Positions 48,401 through 58,141 of a DNA stretch of 64,000 nt are shown one piece after another. A program made the position numbers and the translations under genes. The notes under the pieces were generated by a model. That model saw nothing but the letters and a program-made list of their open reading frames with translations, did not search any database and was not told the origin of the DNA. The first letter of the stretch is position 1. Each line of letters opens with the position of its first letter. Source of the stretch: Hepsetus odoe (Eukaryota > Chordata > Actinopteri > Characiformes > Hepsetidae); the NCBI GenBank assembly GCA_017165825.1, contig CM029380.1:961981-1025980 (forward strand). The letters run 5' to 3'.

Positions 48401-51206
48401 TGATTGGGAATAGTCATCCTATTGATGAGGATACTTGATGTACCTGCATTGTTTATAATCTTCAACCAGAGGCAATCAATAGTCCAGTCCTATAACCTTC
48501 ATCCCTTCCTCCTGCCTTCTAGGAATGAGATCTAAGTTCGTTCACAGTGTTACTTTGTTGAAGAGAATCGTTAAATCGTCTCTCCGTTTCTCAACTATGT
48601 TGAGACACCCTTACCTGGAATATAACAATTCTTTCAGAGGACCTAAAATTATGATTTTACAATCTCTAGGTACAGAAAGGTCTTGAAGGATGCTCGGAAG
48701 CATGAGCTCCGGAAGCATGATGTTGTGCTCTGCACCTGCTCCACTGCTTTGAATCCAAACCTAATTGAGATCATGGACTTTCGGCAGATCCTCATCGATG
48801 AGTGTGCCATGGCCACAGAGCCGGAGGCCTTCATCCCATTGGTTTCTCATAACCCTCAGCAGGTGGGTACCAACATGCACTACTTCACCACAATTTGAAA
48901 AATCTGCCAAAGCAGTACGGTGAAAAAGTGTGAAGCCAAAACTACTCAAAATGGCAATGGATGTCTGCGGAGATCAGATAACAACACACCTGCAGAAGCA
49001 AGGAGCGTTAAAATATTTCAAAGCCAAAGTTCAAAGATTGGCAGCAGATGGGACAGGAACTGCAACCAAATCCAAGTAAATTCATCTCAAATCTTCTTCT
49101 TGAAACCGCATGATCTCTTTCAGATTGTGATTTTGGGTGACCACAAACAGGTCCAACCAATCGTGACCTGTGCTCGTGTAAAGGAGCTGGGCATGCAGAG
49201 GTCTCTCTTTGAACGATATATGGAGCAGGCTGTGATGCTGGACACACAGTACAGAATGGTAAAATGATGAAGCAATCATGAAAACATAACAAAAAGTTAC
49301 CAGTCAATTAGTGCCGACATGTCAGGTTCTTTATCTGCCGTAGCACGAGAAAATCTGCCAGTTCCCATCTGACGAATTTTATGGAGGAAAACTGCAAACC
49401 GGAGCCCAGCGAGAACCCAGTCTTTTGCTCAACAACAAAAATACACCAACTCCCGTCCTGTTCGGTCACATCGAAGGACTCGAGGAGACTCTGGTTGTGT
49501 CGACAGCAGCTGGAAATGAAAATTCAGTGGCCAACAAACCGGAGGCCAAGCAAGCGGTAAGACAGAGATTCAATGTGTTCCTAAGACTGCACAGAAGTGC
49601 TCTTCTGTCGATGAAGTTCAGTTAACCTTCTCCTGCTACTCAGGTTCGAGTTGCTGTTCTGCTCCACCAGTCTGGTGTGAAACCTGAGGATATTGCCATC
49701 CTGACACCCTATAACGCCCAGGTGGGTATAATCAGGAAGATCCTGCAGGACAAGAAAAAGAAAGGCATTGAGGACATCAGCATTTGCACAGTTATGAAGA
49801 GCCAAGGTGTGTTTCTTCCTTCCAGTACCTCACGTTAGACAGCTTTAAAAATAGCAGGGGGCAGCGGTGGCCTAGTGGTTCGGGCCTTGGCCACATGATC
49901 GGAGGATCATCCAATAGGTTGCCCTGAGGTAGCCTTGAGCAAGGTGCCGTCCCCATCACTGCTCCCCGGGCACTTTCAATAGCTGCCCACTGCTGCACGG
50001 TGTTGAGTGTGCATGGGTTAAATGCAGAGGTCCAATTTCGTTGTGGTTCACTGTCTGCTGTGCTTTGACCTCGCAATGACAAGGGTTGTCACTTTCACTT
50101 TAAATGAGCCAGCAGTTTATTAGGCATCCTTGCTTTTCTTCTGCACTCACTCATCTTTTTATACCTTTTAGCCATTTTTATCAGTTAATCCAAACTTGCA
50201 GTTACACTCGATGGCCTTTTGATTTTACGAAAGTGACCATCATTGTGAAACAGTGAACCACAACCAAACACATCTTCTGTATTTAAGACACACACACGCA
50301 GTCCAACAGGTGGCAGACATATCCAGCACCCGGGGAGCAGTGACGGGGATGATATTTCGCTCAAGGGAATCTCAGGGCAACCTACTGTTCAGGATTCAAA
50401 CCCACAAACCCCGTTACTGGGCCCAGTCCCTAAACACTAGACTTCTGCTGGCCCAGGCTTTTTGTGGGTGTTATGCTGTAGGATTGACCCATGACCTTGG
50501 GTTCATTAGCACCACCAAAAACACTACTGGACCACCACCACTGACCACCTTCTACCTGGGTGTTTGACCATTCCACACACAGCGACACAAGTGGGGTAGT
50601 GTGTGTGGTGCAGTGCGGGCATGGCTGGGAAGCTACAAGGGAGTGTTTTCTGATAAAGTGGCCAATGATTGGTTGGAGAAGAGCGGATGTTTCTACAACG
50701 TTATTATATAACTATAATGTTGGTGTTTCAAAGGTGTTTCTGATAAAATGGTCAATAATTCAGTGTGTGTGTGTGTGTGTGTGTGTATAGGGAGCGAGTG
50801 GCGTTATGTGATAGTGTCCACAGTGCGTTCCTGTCCCCTTTCGGAGATTAATGACAAGCCGGCCCACAGCAAAGGCTGGATGGGGAAGAGACTTGGGTTC
50901 GTCACAAACCCCAATCAGGTCAACGTCGCAATCACGCGGGCGCAGGACGGGCTCTGCATTCTGGGTAAAAAAAAAAAAAAAAAAAAAAAAAACTACAGAT
51001 GCATCCATCATTTATGCAGCAGGTCTTTCACAGCGCCTCCTGGTGTAATACAGATCTTTCTCCATGGTGCAGGTAATCGTCACTTGCTGGAGTGCAATGA
51101 TCTCTGGAGAAGACTCCTGGCTCACTATCAGAGACAAGACTGTGTGGCGAATTCCGCCCAAAACATTCAAGTCCAGCAAAGACCTTTAAAAGGAAAAACT
51201 GCATGA
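42426..51206 (+). CDS. HELZ2-like protein: RNB exoribonuclease-type domain plus SF1 helicase, N-terminally short
   Basis: Twelve exons: 42426-45406, 46028-46116, 46364-46489, 46593-46763, 47380-47524, 48234-48338, 48670-48862, 49124-49258, 49344-49556, 49644-49806, 50791-50964, 51073-51206. The sum is 4629 nt, 1542 aa, with no frameshift. The first exon holds an RNase II/R-type domain: acidic motif DSNEAEDLDDAFSV and the conserved SPMRRYLDLILQRLL block. Later exons hold an Upf1-like SF1 helicase: Walker A QGPPGTGKT split by an intron, Walker B LIDECAMATEPEA, VILGDHKQVQP, DTQYRMHEKICQFPS, SQGSEWRYVIVSTVRS and NVAITRAQDGLCILG. This is the C-terminal half of HELZ2 (PRIC285), an interferon-induced helicase of 2600-3000 aa. 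The ATG has a strong Kozak (A at -3, G at +4) and an in-frame TGA lies at 42372-42374. An AG at 42396-42397 could be an acceptor for an unseen upstream exon, but I see no zinc-finger or first-helicase coding sequence back to 32.8 kb. Gene-level identity is firm; orthology to helz2 itself or a paralogue is open. Confidence 0.9.
46935..47160 (-). mobile_element. SINE family A in HELZ2-like intron 4
   Basis: Inverted copy: CAGTGAACCACAACGAAACT, CTGCATTTAACCCATGCACT, then CACCTGGGGAGCAGTGATGG and a B-box remnant GAATCGAACCC. Confidence 0.8.
49858..50100 (+). mobile_element. SINE family A in HELZ2-like intron 10
   Basis: GGGCAGCGGTGGCCTAGTGG head through CAATAGCTGCCCACTGCTGC to the GACCTCGCAATGACAAGGG tail; close to the copy at 11411, with the B box partly deleted. 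Confidence 0.85.
50240..50450 (-). mobile_element. Diverged SINE family A in HELZ2-like intron 10
   Basis: Inverted, degenerate copy: CAGTGAACCACAACCAAACA, GGGGAGCAGTGACGGGGATG and the head remnant AGGATTCAAACCCAC. Confidence 0.65.
50965..51072 (+). other. Last intron of HELZ2-like gene: 108 nt, starts GT-A26, open in frame
   Basis: The donor is CTGG|GT followed by 26 A residues (50967-50992). The intron is 108 nt, divisible by three, and contains no in-frame stop, so retention would add 36 residues including a run of eight lysines between the helicase motif VI exon and the C-terminal exon. The normal +5 G of the donor is missing. Confidence 0.75.
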
Positions 51207-51559
51207 ACGAGAAACCTGGTGTGGAGACTTCGGCTGCTTCTGACCTTGTTTTTTATACCGTTGCCCCCAGGGCAAAACTTTGGATCTCCTCTTTCACTTT
51301 AAATTCTATTCCATTTTTTCCCCAACAGCAACAATTTATATTTTATAGGAGCCAAGCAACCGCTTTATTGGTAAAACTGAAAAGAAATCGGACATTGTTA
51401 AGACTGTTAGGAACCAAAGAAATGAATATCTTATCCTTATTTGAAAGTTTTTAGTAATTTTTTTATTTAAAATTTTACTTGCACTTGGTTAGGGTTAGAC
51501 GAGCTTTTTACCAGTCTTCAGCATTTTAAATTCAATTGGTATCAATTTCTTTACATTTT

Positions 51560-51897
51560 TTACTCATTTTCTGAGCCACTTGTCCTGATTAGTGTCACGG
51601 TGGTGCTGGAGTCTATCCAAGTTCTTACAGGATGAAAGATGGGGACATACCCTGGACAGGTCACCAGTCCATTGCAGGGCAAACACACACATGCGCACCT
51701 TGGCAATTTAGCATCTTCTCTCCACCTGACATGCAGGTCTTTGGATGGTGGGAGGAAACCGGAGCTCATGGTGGAAAAACTCAGACCACGTCCACTCCAC
51801 ACCAAAAGGACCCGAACTGTCCCGTCTGGGATAGGGAACCCAGGACCTTCTCCCCGTGAAGCGACAGCGACATCCACTGCACCACCATGCTGCCAAA
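51560..51897 (-). mobile_element. tRNA-derived SINE, family C
   Basis: Body CCCTGGACAGGTCACCAGTC, middle GATGGTGGGAGGAAACCGG, and the tRNA-like end (GGATAGGGAACCCAGGACC, CCACTGCACCACCATGCTGC), a common layout of fish tRNA SINEs read on the minus strand. Confidence 0.75.
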
Positions 51898-52530
51898 TTG
51901 GAACTTTACATTTTTATTGTTCTAACATCTCCAAGTCTATAAATCCATGCGCTAATTTTAAACAGGAGTCGCTTTAATTTCTTGGTTTAATAACCAACTG
52001 AACAACAGCATTAACATCAGACATTTGAGAAATGTTTCACATCAGAGCAGACTGTGGGATTCACAGTAACACCTGATTCATGGAGAAAAGCTCAGTCACG
52101 TTTCACACGGAAACATCTTCGCCCCTGTAGCAGGTGCCTCATGTTGATGAAGAGGCCTGGAAACAGAGGCACCCAATGAACATCTCACACGCACACACAC
52201 ACACAGGTTTATTGTAAATTAAAACAAAAATGTTTCTGGTTAAACCTCCATCTAAATACAATTCCTTCACATTTGTTCCCGATTGGTTTTACATTCCCCG
52301 ACCTGTGCCAGATATCATGTTTCCTTTTGGGGTTCTAGACATCAGAACATGTGTGACCTCCCTCTTTATCAACGTCTTTGTTGGATTTGGCAATTTTTTT
52401 TACTGTGTGCTTCCTTTTTGGAGCTTGTAGCTCCTTTTGGGTGGGTCCTTTGTGGTTGGATTTGGAAAAACCATTTACTCTTATTGCAGAAAAGTGTTTG
52501 TTTAGGTTTAATCCATTTGCTTTGTTAAGT
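51898..52530. other. 3' flanks between HELZ2-like and hacd4-like genes
   Basis: The two genes converge here. No further gene is seen; short (CA)n at 52190-52206. A TTTATT at about 52207 could be a poly(A) signal for the minus-strand gene. Confidence 0.4.
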
Positions 52531-52544
52531 TATGGCTGGTGATC

Positions 52545-52777
52545 AGTTCCCCAACTGCTCAGGTACAGAGACTGAACTGAAAATGAGAGACAACACCACT
52601 GTCCTTCAGGAAGATCTGGAGAACTGCTCAGGTACAGAGACTGGACTGAACATGAGAGACAACAACACTGTCCTTCAGGAAGATCTGGAGAACTGCTCAG
52701 GTACAGAGACTGGACTGAACATGAGAGACAACAACACTGTCCTTCAGGAAGATCTGTTCCTCAACAACACAAAAATA

Positions 52778-52812
<35 letters not shown>

Positions 52813-52840
52813 GGCTCAGTACTTTTTCACAGTACTGTCT
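52545..52840 (-). mobile_element. MITE with 69-bp internal tandem repeat, copy 3 (truncated)
   Basis: About three 69-bp units inverted relative to the other copies, then an A-run (about 52770-52808) and an intact end that reads on the minus strand ACAGTACTGTGAAAAAGTAC then TGAGCCCCTC. The opposite end is missing. Confidence 0.75.
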
Positions 52841-52916
52841 CTTCAAGGTTGTTTGTTTCATTATCACTGGGTTTTGAGGACTTCTTTTTGTATAAGCTTG
52901 TTAAATTATTGGTTAA

Positions 52917-55900
52917 TTATTGATTTATGGGGTTTCTTTTTCCAGTTCTAATTCTGTCCTTGTGTTTAACTTCCCTGGTTTTCTCAAATCGCTGGGAAAA
53001 GTCCCGGATCAGAGGTAGATCTGCTCTCGAATATGACGCCATCAGAGAGACTAGGACACCTGACAGATGCCAGATATTCAGACAGTTCACACACAGTGAT
53101 CGAGAGACGACTTTCCTGAATTAAATGATCCGGATTTGGGGTTTTTGCCTGCATTTTATCAAAACTGTTGGCGAAAATCAAGCATTAAACCATGAAGAGG
53201 GAACTCAGCTAAAGCTTTATAGTTTCACACCAACCTGCTTTCTCTCAAAACACAGAAAAACGTTTCTTTCTTCTTACCAAAGAGGATGAGGATGAGGTAG
53301 AGTCTGAGAGAGAAGGAGAAGCTGATGGAGAAGCCCACGGCCTCAGGAAGAGCCACGCTGAAGAGTCTGGTCTCATCAAAGACAGGCAGAGCCTGAAGAA
53401 CAGCAGCAGCTGGAACGAAACACGGCTCACCTTAAATCCTACGTCTGATCTGGGAGATTTTCCTGCTACGTTTCAAAGAGAACCAAGAGGGCTTTGAAGT
53501 GGAAGTGACTGTCATTGTGAAGCACAATGAAACAACCAAATTCAACCTCTGCTTTTCATCCAGACACTGTGCTGCAGGGGAAAGCTATTTAACTCACCTG
53601 AGGAGCAGTGATGGGGACAGTACCTTGTTCAAGGGTACCTCGGGACAACCTACTGCCCTGGGATTCTAACCCATGACCTTCTGAAAATCCTACTTGACTT
53701 GACTTGATACTGGGGCCAACTCCCTAACCACTATGCCACCTCTGTTTTGAACAGTTTAAGTCAGTTTCATTCCTGTGTTTTTGAAGACTGTCAGCTGAAA
53801 CGCAGCTCCTGTAGATGAGTCCAGCCTCCCTCACCTTCCGCCACGGCGCTCAGAGGATGCAGCAGCACCCACACGGCATGCCAGATCCACGTCAGGGGCC
53901 TCCACTCCTTACCCACCGCCGCCAGCATGAGGAAAGGGTGCCTGGAGCAGGAAATTTGCTGAAAATTTGCCCCTAAAATTGAAACTTTCTGCATAAGGAT
54001 ATTTTATTCCTGCCTCACCTGAACAACTCCATGGTGCTCCACAGGTAGAAAACGCAGAAGGTCACACTGCAGTCCTGCATCTCCGGCAGGCTCCCGAACA
54101 CCACAAACAACATCACGTTCCTGCCCATCACCTGCACGGGACACGGCGGGGTTAGTGCTACACCAACACACTTCCCAGAGAGGAACAGCGACACTGAGCG
54201 CTCAGCCTTGCCTGGATCATTGTGGGGAAAACAGGAGTAGCGACCAGGCCGAGAGCTCCATTAATCACCTCCAGAACCGCCAGAACCTGACAGCCGTACA
54301 GAACCGACGCACAGGAGCCAAACGCACTGTACAGAGCAGCTACACACACAGAACATAGATATTTAAAGCATATTTTTAAATAAATGACTATCACAACTGA
54401 TCTGTATATATTTTATTTTACCATGGCAGCTATTTTGATATATATGTCAATATATATATAATGTTATTTTGGCTCAAATGAAACTTTAAAAAGAGCCCAA
54501 ATCATCAAACACCAACCTGCTCTGCTGTTTCTAAAATGAAAGTTTAATTTCACATTTTAAATGAGTCTAATTCAGGGTGTACCACTGAAGTACAGCCGTA
54601 TATGGAATCTAAACTAAACAACCCATTAATTGACAAACACAAAGACAGCCAATCAGAACAGAACTTATTGACATACAGTAACACAAACAGCTTTTTAAGT
54701 TTTAATGTATAAAAATGAAGCGGGTCACGAGGTCAGGGGATGCCCTTTAAAGATCTTATTACAGCATTAAATATTAAGCCTTCTGAAACAAAAAATAAAA
54801 TATTCAATCAAGTTCACCATTTGTTTGTACTGTTTATCATTAAAGTGCGATAAAGGAATAATCATGAAAACAACAACGACATTATTGATCTCATCATGTA
54901 TTTGGTAAAGTTTTTAATATGTGAATGGTTTTTTGTAAGCAGGTAAGGTCTCACCTGGTCCCTGCAGTAAGAGGTTGGCTGTGAGGCGGCTGAAGGTCCA
55001 GGTGAAGCCCAGGAACTGGAGCAGGTGGTAGAGGAACAGGTAACTTGTCCTTCCAGCGTCCAGCACTGATGGAAAGCAGGACAGAGACGTTATGAAGGGA
55101 CTTCCTGTAAAAACTTACAGGTTCACTTTATTACTCACCAAAGCAGCGCTTCACATCCATCACCGACCCACCTTCACTACAACCTCCTGGAGAAGAAAAG
55201 CATTACTGAGTGTGAACTTCCATAAAAATCTCACACACTCTGATCTCACACGCTGTGGGTGTTTATGGCATCTGGAGCGATTTCTGCTGCTTCATCAGGA
55301 CCAGCGATTCAGATTTTTGAGGCTCTGGAGCTTCAGCAGGTTCTCATCATCAGTTCACTGAGGACTGAAACACAACTCATAGATTATTTAATGCTCCTCA
55401 CCGTCTCGAAGGGGAAAGATCAATAAACTCTTCTGGTGTTCAGTCTAAAGATCTGCTGACGAGGCTTTTTCACAGCAGGACCTCCTGATCTTCAGTTCAG
55501 TTATTATCACATGAAATAAAACAATACACTTAATATCATATCAAACAATATATAATATAATGTAATATATTCTCCGGCAGTAAGACTCTGTGCACTTTTA
55601 AAAACCATCAGTAAATAAATCTTCTTATTTTGTATTGTTGTTATTTAGCTGCATTTAAAACACTAACCTACATATAATGTAACTCATTACTGCAGCAAAA
55701 CAATGTAACTATTATCAGAATCATCTCTATTATTATTACTATAAATAAAATACCATAATGTTGCATTTAAGGCAAGAATGACCATCGAAATCAATACAGA
55801 AAAACAAAAAAAAAAAAAAAAAAACTTATCATTTACCAGGACCAGGACCAGGACCAGGACCGACCAGGACCAGGACCAGGACCAGGACCAGTACCATCCA

Positions 55901-55972
55901 ATACTCACATCAGTGCAGCAGCCTGGGACAGGACCCCGTCCACCCACCAGCAAACTGTCCTTTAACGTCCAT
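52917..55972 (-). CDS. hacd4: HACD4-like very-long-chain 3-hydroxyacyl-CoA dehydratase, altered active site
   Basis: Eight minus-strand exons in compatible phase: 55948-55972, 55139-55186, 54955-55065, 54212-54339, 54019-54131, 53835-53941, 53278-53409, 52917-53059; total 807 nt, 268 aa. A shorter 251-aa form starts at the ATG at 55160. Human HACD4 has about 232 aa. HACD/PTPL enzymes are six-pass ER proteins that dehydrate 3-hydroxyacyl-CoA in fatty acid elongation. Visible hydrophobic segments include SYLFLYHLLQFLGFTWTF, ASVLYGCQVLAVLEVI, NVMLFVVFGSL, VTFCVFYLW, TWIWHAVWVLLHPL and LRLYLILILFGVLV. The family motif Y-P-x(5)-E, holding catalytic Tyr and Glu, reads H-P-L-S-A-V-A-E here: Glu is kept, Tyr is His (CAT). 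The usual RY of the preceding segment is RH. The intron after 54212 has a GC donor (CAG|GCAAGG). The C-terminal exon is the least certain. The HACD4 assignment rests on length and on ALP-type motifs after the Glu. Confidence 0.8.
53490..53750 (-). mobile_element. Diverged SINE family A in hacd4-like intron
   Basis: Inverted copy with GAGGAGCAGTGATGGGGACA, GTACCTTGTTCAAGGGTACC and head end CTAACCACTATGCCACCTC, lying between the exons at 53278-53409 and 53835-53941. Confidence 0.75.
54490..54746. mobile_element. TTAA-flanked MITE, copy 2 (257 bp)
   Basis: TTAA at 54486-54489 and 54747-54750; ends AAAGAGCCCAAAT and (inverted) AGGGCATCC, imperfect. The internal text resembles the copies at 3692 and 56270. 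It lies in a hacd4-like intron. Confidence 0.65.
55836..55893 (+). repeat. ACCAGG hexamer repeat in hacd4-like intron 1
   Basis: About nine units of ACCAGG with one deletion, just after an A-run at 55807-55824. Confidence 0.9.
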
Positions 55973-56082
55973 CTGTCCTCCTGTTCCTGCTTATAGGACT
56001 AAACCATCCCGGAGAGGAATACCCCTCCCACTGCTCCCCCACAGCGCCCCCTCCTGGACACAGGTGCCCCTCTCGCTGGCCA

Positions 56083-56175
56083 CTTTATTGGAAACACTGG
56101 TTTCACACGCTGGCCACTTTATTGGAAACACCCATGTTCCAGGGGAGGGGTTTCTGATAAAGTGGCCGGCTTATT
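56083..56175. repeat. GGCCACTTTATT-type repeat ends
   Basis: Two copies of TGGCCACTTTATTGGAAACAC, then an inverted CTGATAAAGTGGCC, resembling the termini of a DNA transposon; TCTGATAAAGTGGCC also appears at 50650. Confidence 0.55.
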
Positions 56176-56269
56176 TTACTTAAACACGCTGAGATTAGTC
56201 TTTAAACTTTAAAGAGTAACCAGGTGTTTCTGTGATAAAAGATCACATTAATCAAACAACACGCTTTAA

Positions 56270-56585
56270 AGGGCCGATTCAAAACATTTCATTTCCTTTT
56301 TAGTAAATAGTTTGAAATCTGCCTTAAAAATGAGAAAGTTCTCAGTCTGTATACACAAACTGACTATTTTAAATCAACGTTTCTGTGATGTCACAAACAT
56401 CCATAAAGACTTCCTACAGTAGTCTACTTATTCTGAGGGGGCGGGGCTAAAGCTGAGCCATTTGGCTCATTAATTTAAACTTAATCAAATGATACAAATG
56501 GCACGTTAAAGTTACAGGACAAAAACAAAATACCTGGGAAAAAGATTTACAAAAAAAGGAAATAAAAGTGTAGGACAGGGGCCCT
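56270..56585. mobile_element. TTAA-flanked MITE, copy 3 (316 bp)
   Basis: TTAA at 56266-56269 and 56586-56589 with ends AGGGCCGATT and AGGGGCCCCTG-type inverted sequence. The inside keeps the CTGTGATGTCACAAACA and GGGGCGGGGCTAAAGC phrases seen in related copies. Confidence 0.7.
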
Positions 56586-56984
56586 TTAAAGACCAGAACA
56601 GAACATCCTGACTCGTCAGCTGATGGAGGAATGAATAAAAACCCGGTGCTTTTGAATGAGATTTATTTTAAATAAATGGACATTTTTTGTAAGAATGGTT
56701 ATAACACATGAAAAGCCACTGAAGATGAACACTTTTCTCTGATCAGAGGCAGTATTCGTTTTTTTTGTTTTGTGTTTTTTTACATTTTTTTTTAAATATA
56801 TATATATTTATATATATATATTCACACTTTGGTGAAGAACTCTCCCAGCACAGCCAACACAGGATCCTTCAGGCAATGAGGGTTTTAAAGACAAATGCAC
56901 ACAACTTTGTACACTCCAGGCAAAAAACGAATAAAAAAAAACGAAAAAGCCATGAGCGACGATGATAGTTAGTAAACGCCGTCA

Positions 56985-57580
56985 AACGCCCTCACACACA
57001 CGGGGTGCTGTTCGTCGGGGGAGCGTCCGAAACGGTTCCGGAAATGCCGAAAATGTAAGTGATTTTCGGAAAACCAAAAAAGTGCAGCAAAACCTGCTCC
57101 GCGGCGACCGAACGAGGCCTCCTGAACTTTAGTGTTGAATCCGCAACGAGGAACAGCTTGCACACGCGATCCTTCCGCAAAATTTTACATCCGCCCGTCA
57201 GAGCCGGGGTGGACGATCACCGACGAGAACGTCCTGATCTGCCGGAGCGCGTCGAGCCGATTTCTCGGAGCGGAGGTTTTCCCGCCGGTTTCTGACTCGC
57301 CTCCAAAAAGGTGCAAGGAGCTGGAGGGACCCGCCGTCTGAGTGAATATCACTCACGTTTGCTCTCGTCCCAACTAGTCGTGCGTTTCACGTCAGAGCCG
57401 TTTTAGGAAAAGCGGGCGGGTCGGGGGTCAAACGTCCTCGACATTCGACCTTCAGAAAACCGCGAGCGCTTTCGAGCCCACGCTGCCGGACGTTCTGCCA
57501 CCTCTCTCGGGTTCTACATCCTCCGGGAAACAAGAGAAAAGGAACGCGTGAAGCCGAGATTTCAGAACACATTCTTAGAT
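56985..57580. other. CpG-rich block between arih1 and hacd4-like genes
   Basis: The density of CG dinucleotides here (for example CGGGGGAGCGTCCGAAACGG, CGGAGCGCGTCGAGCCG) is far above the AT-rich surroundings. No conserved frame was recognised. It could be part of a long arih1 3'UTR, an island acting as a distal promoter, or an unrecognised transcript. Confidence 0.6.
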
Positions 57581-57957
57581 ATCTGTAAAGAATAAAGAAA
57601 AAAAAGAAAGAAAAAAAACTAACAAGAAAGGCGTTCTGTGCCACGTCCCATGCAGGTAGGTTATATACAGTTTGCGTCTCCTTCCCTAAATACCTTTGTT
57701 TTGACAAAAAAAAAAGAGAAGAAAGCTCTAAGCGGTGCGTACGAGCGTTCCCGACACAAACGACACGTGGCTCTGACACCAAAGCTATGCTGAAGCCGTT
57801 TCAAAACTAACGAAAGAAAAATGAAAAGTACTAAAGAGGGAAAAGAACGTCTCCAGCGCTGTAGAGGGAGATAGAACATTTCCTCGCTGTGTTCACAATC
57901 GACTCCGCCGCAAAACCGACATGGGGAGGTGGAGGGCTGCTCTTTTAATAGTCTACT

Positions 57958-57963
57958 TTTATT
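57958..57963 (-). terminator. arih1: Candidate poly(A) signal of arih1
   Basis: AATAAA on the minus strand about 180 nt after the arih1 stop. Mammalian ARIH1 has a long 3'UTR, so sites further out (another AATAAA near 56661) could also serve. Confidence 0.35.
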
Positions 57964-58141
57964 AGAGCAATAAAATTAACTTAAACTCTCAGTAAAAACA
58001 AAAAGAGGAAATGAGAGGATGCGACATGAGAGGATTTGTGGAGATGGCCGAGAGCGGAGCCGTGACGGGACGCCACAGCGCTCTTCGGACTGTCGGAGGG
58101 CTCGTTTCCTTGCAGAGAGTTTATGCTCGGAGGAATCGTCC

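Noticed and set aside
52532..52951. 139-codon frame with 23-residue repeats
   Set aside because: Same 69-bp MITE repeat in a convergent intergenic region, followed by an A-run; no gene context.
55687..55953. Trp-Ser / Val-Leu repeat frame
   Set aside because: Produced by the ACCAGG hexamer repeat in hacd4-like intron 1.
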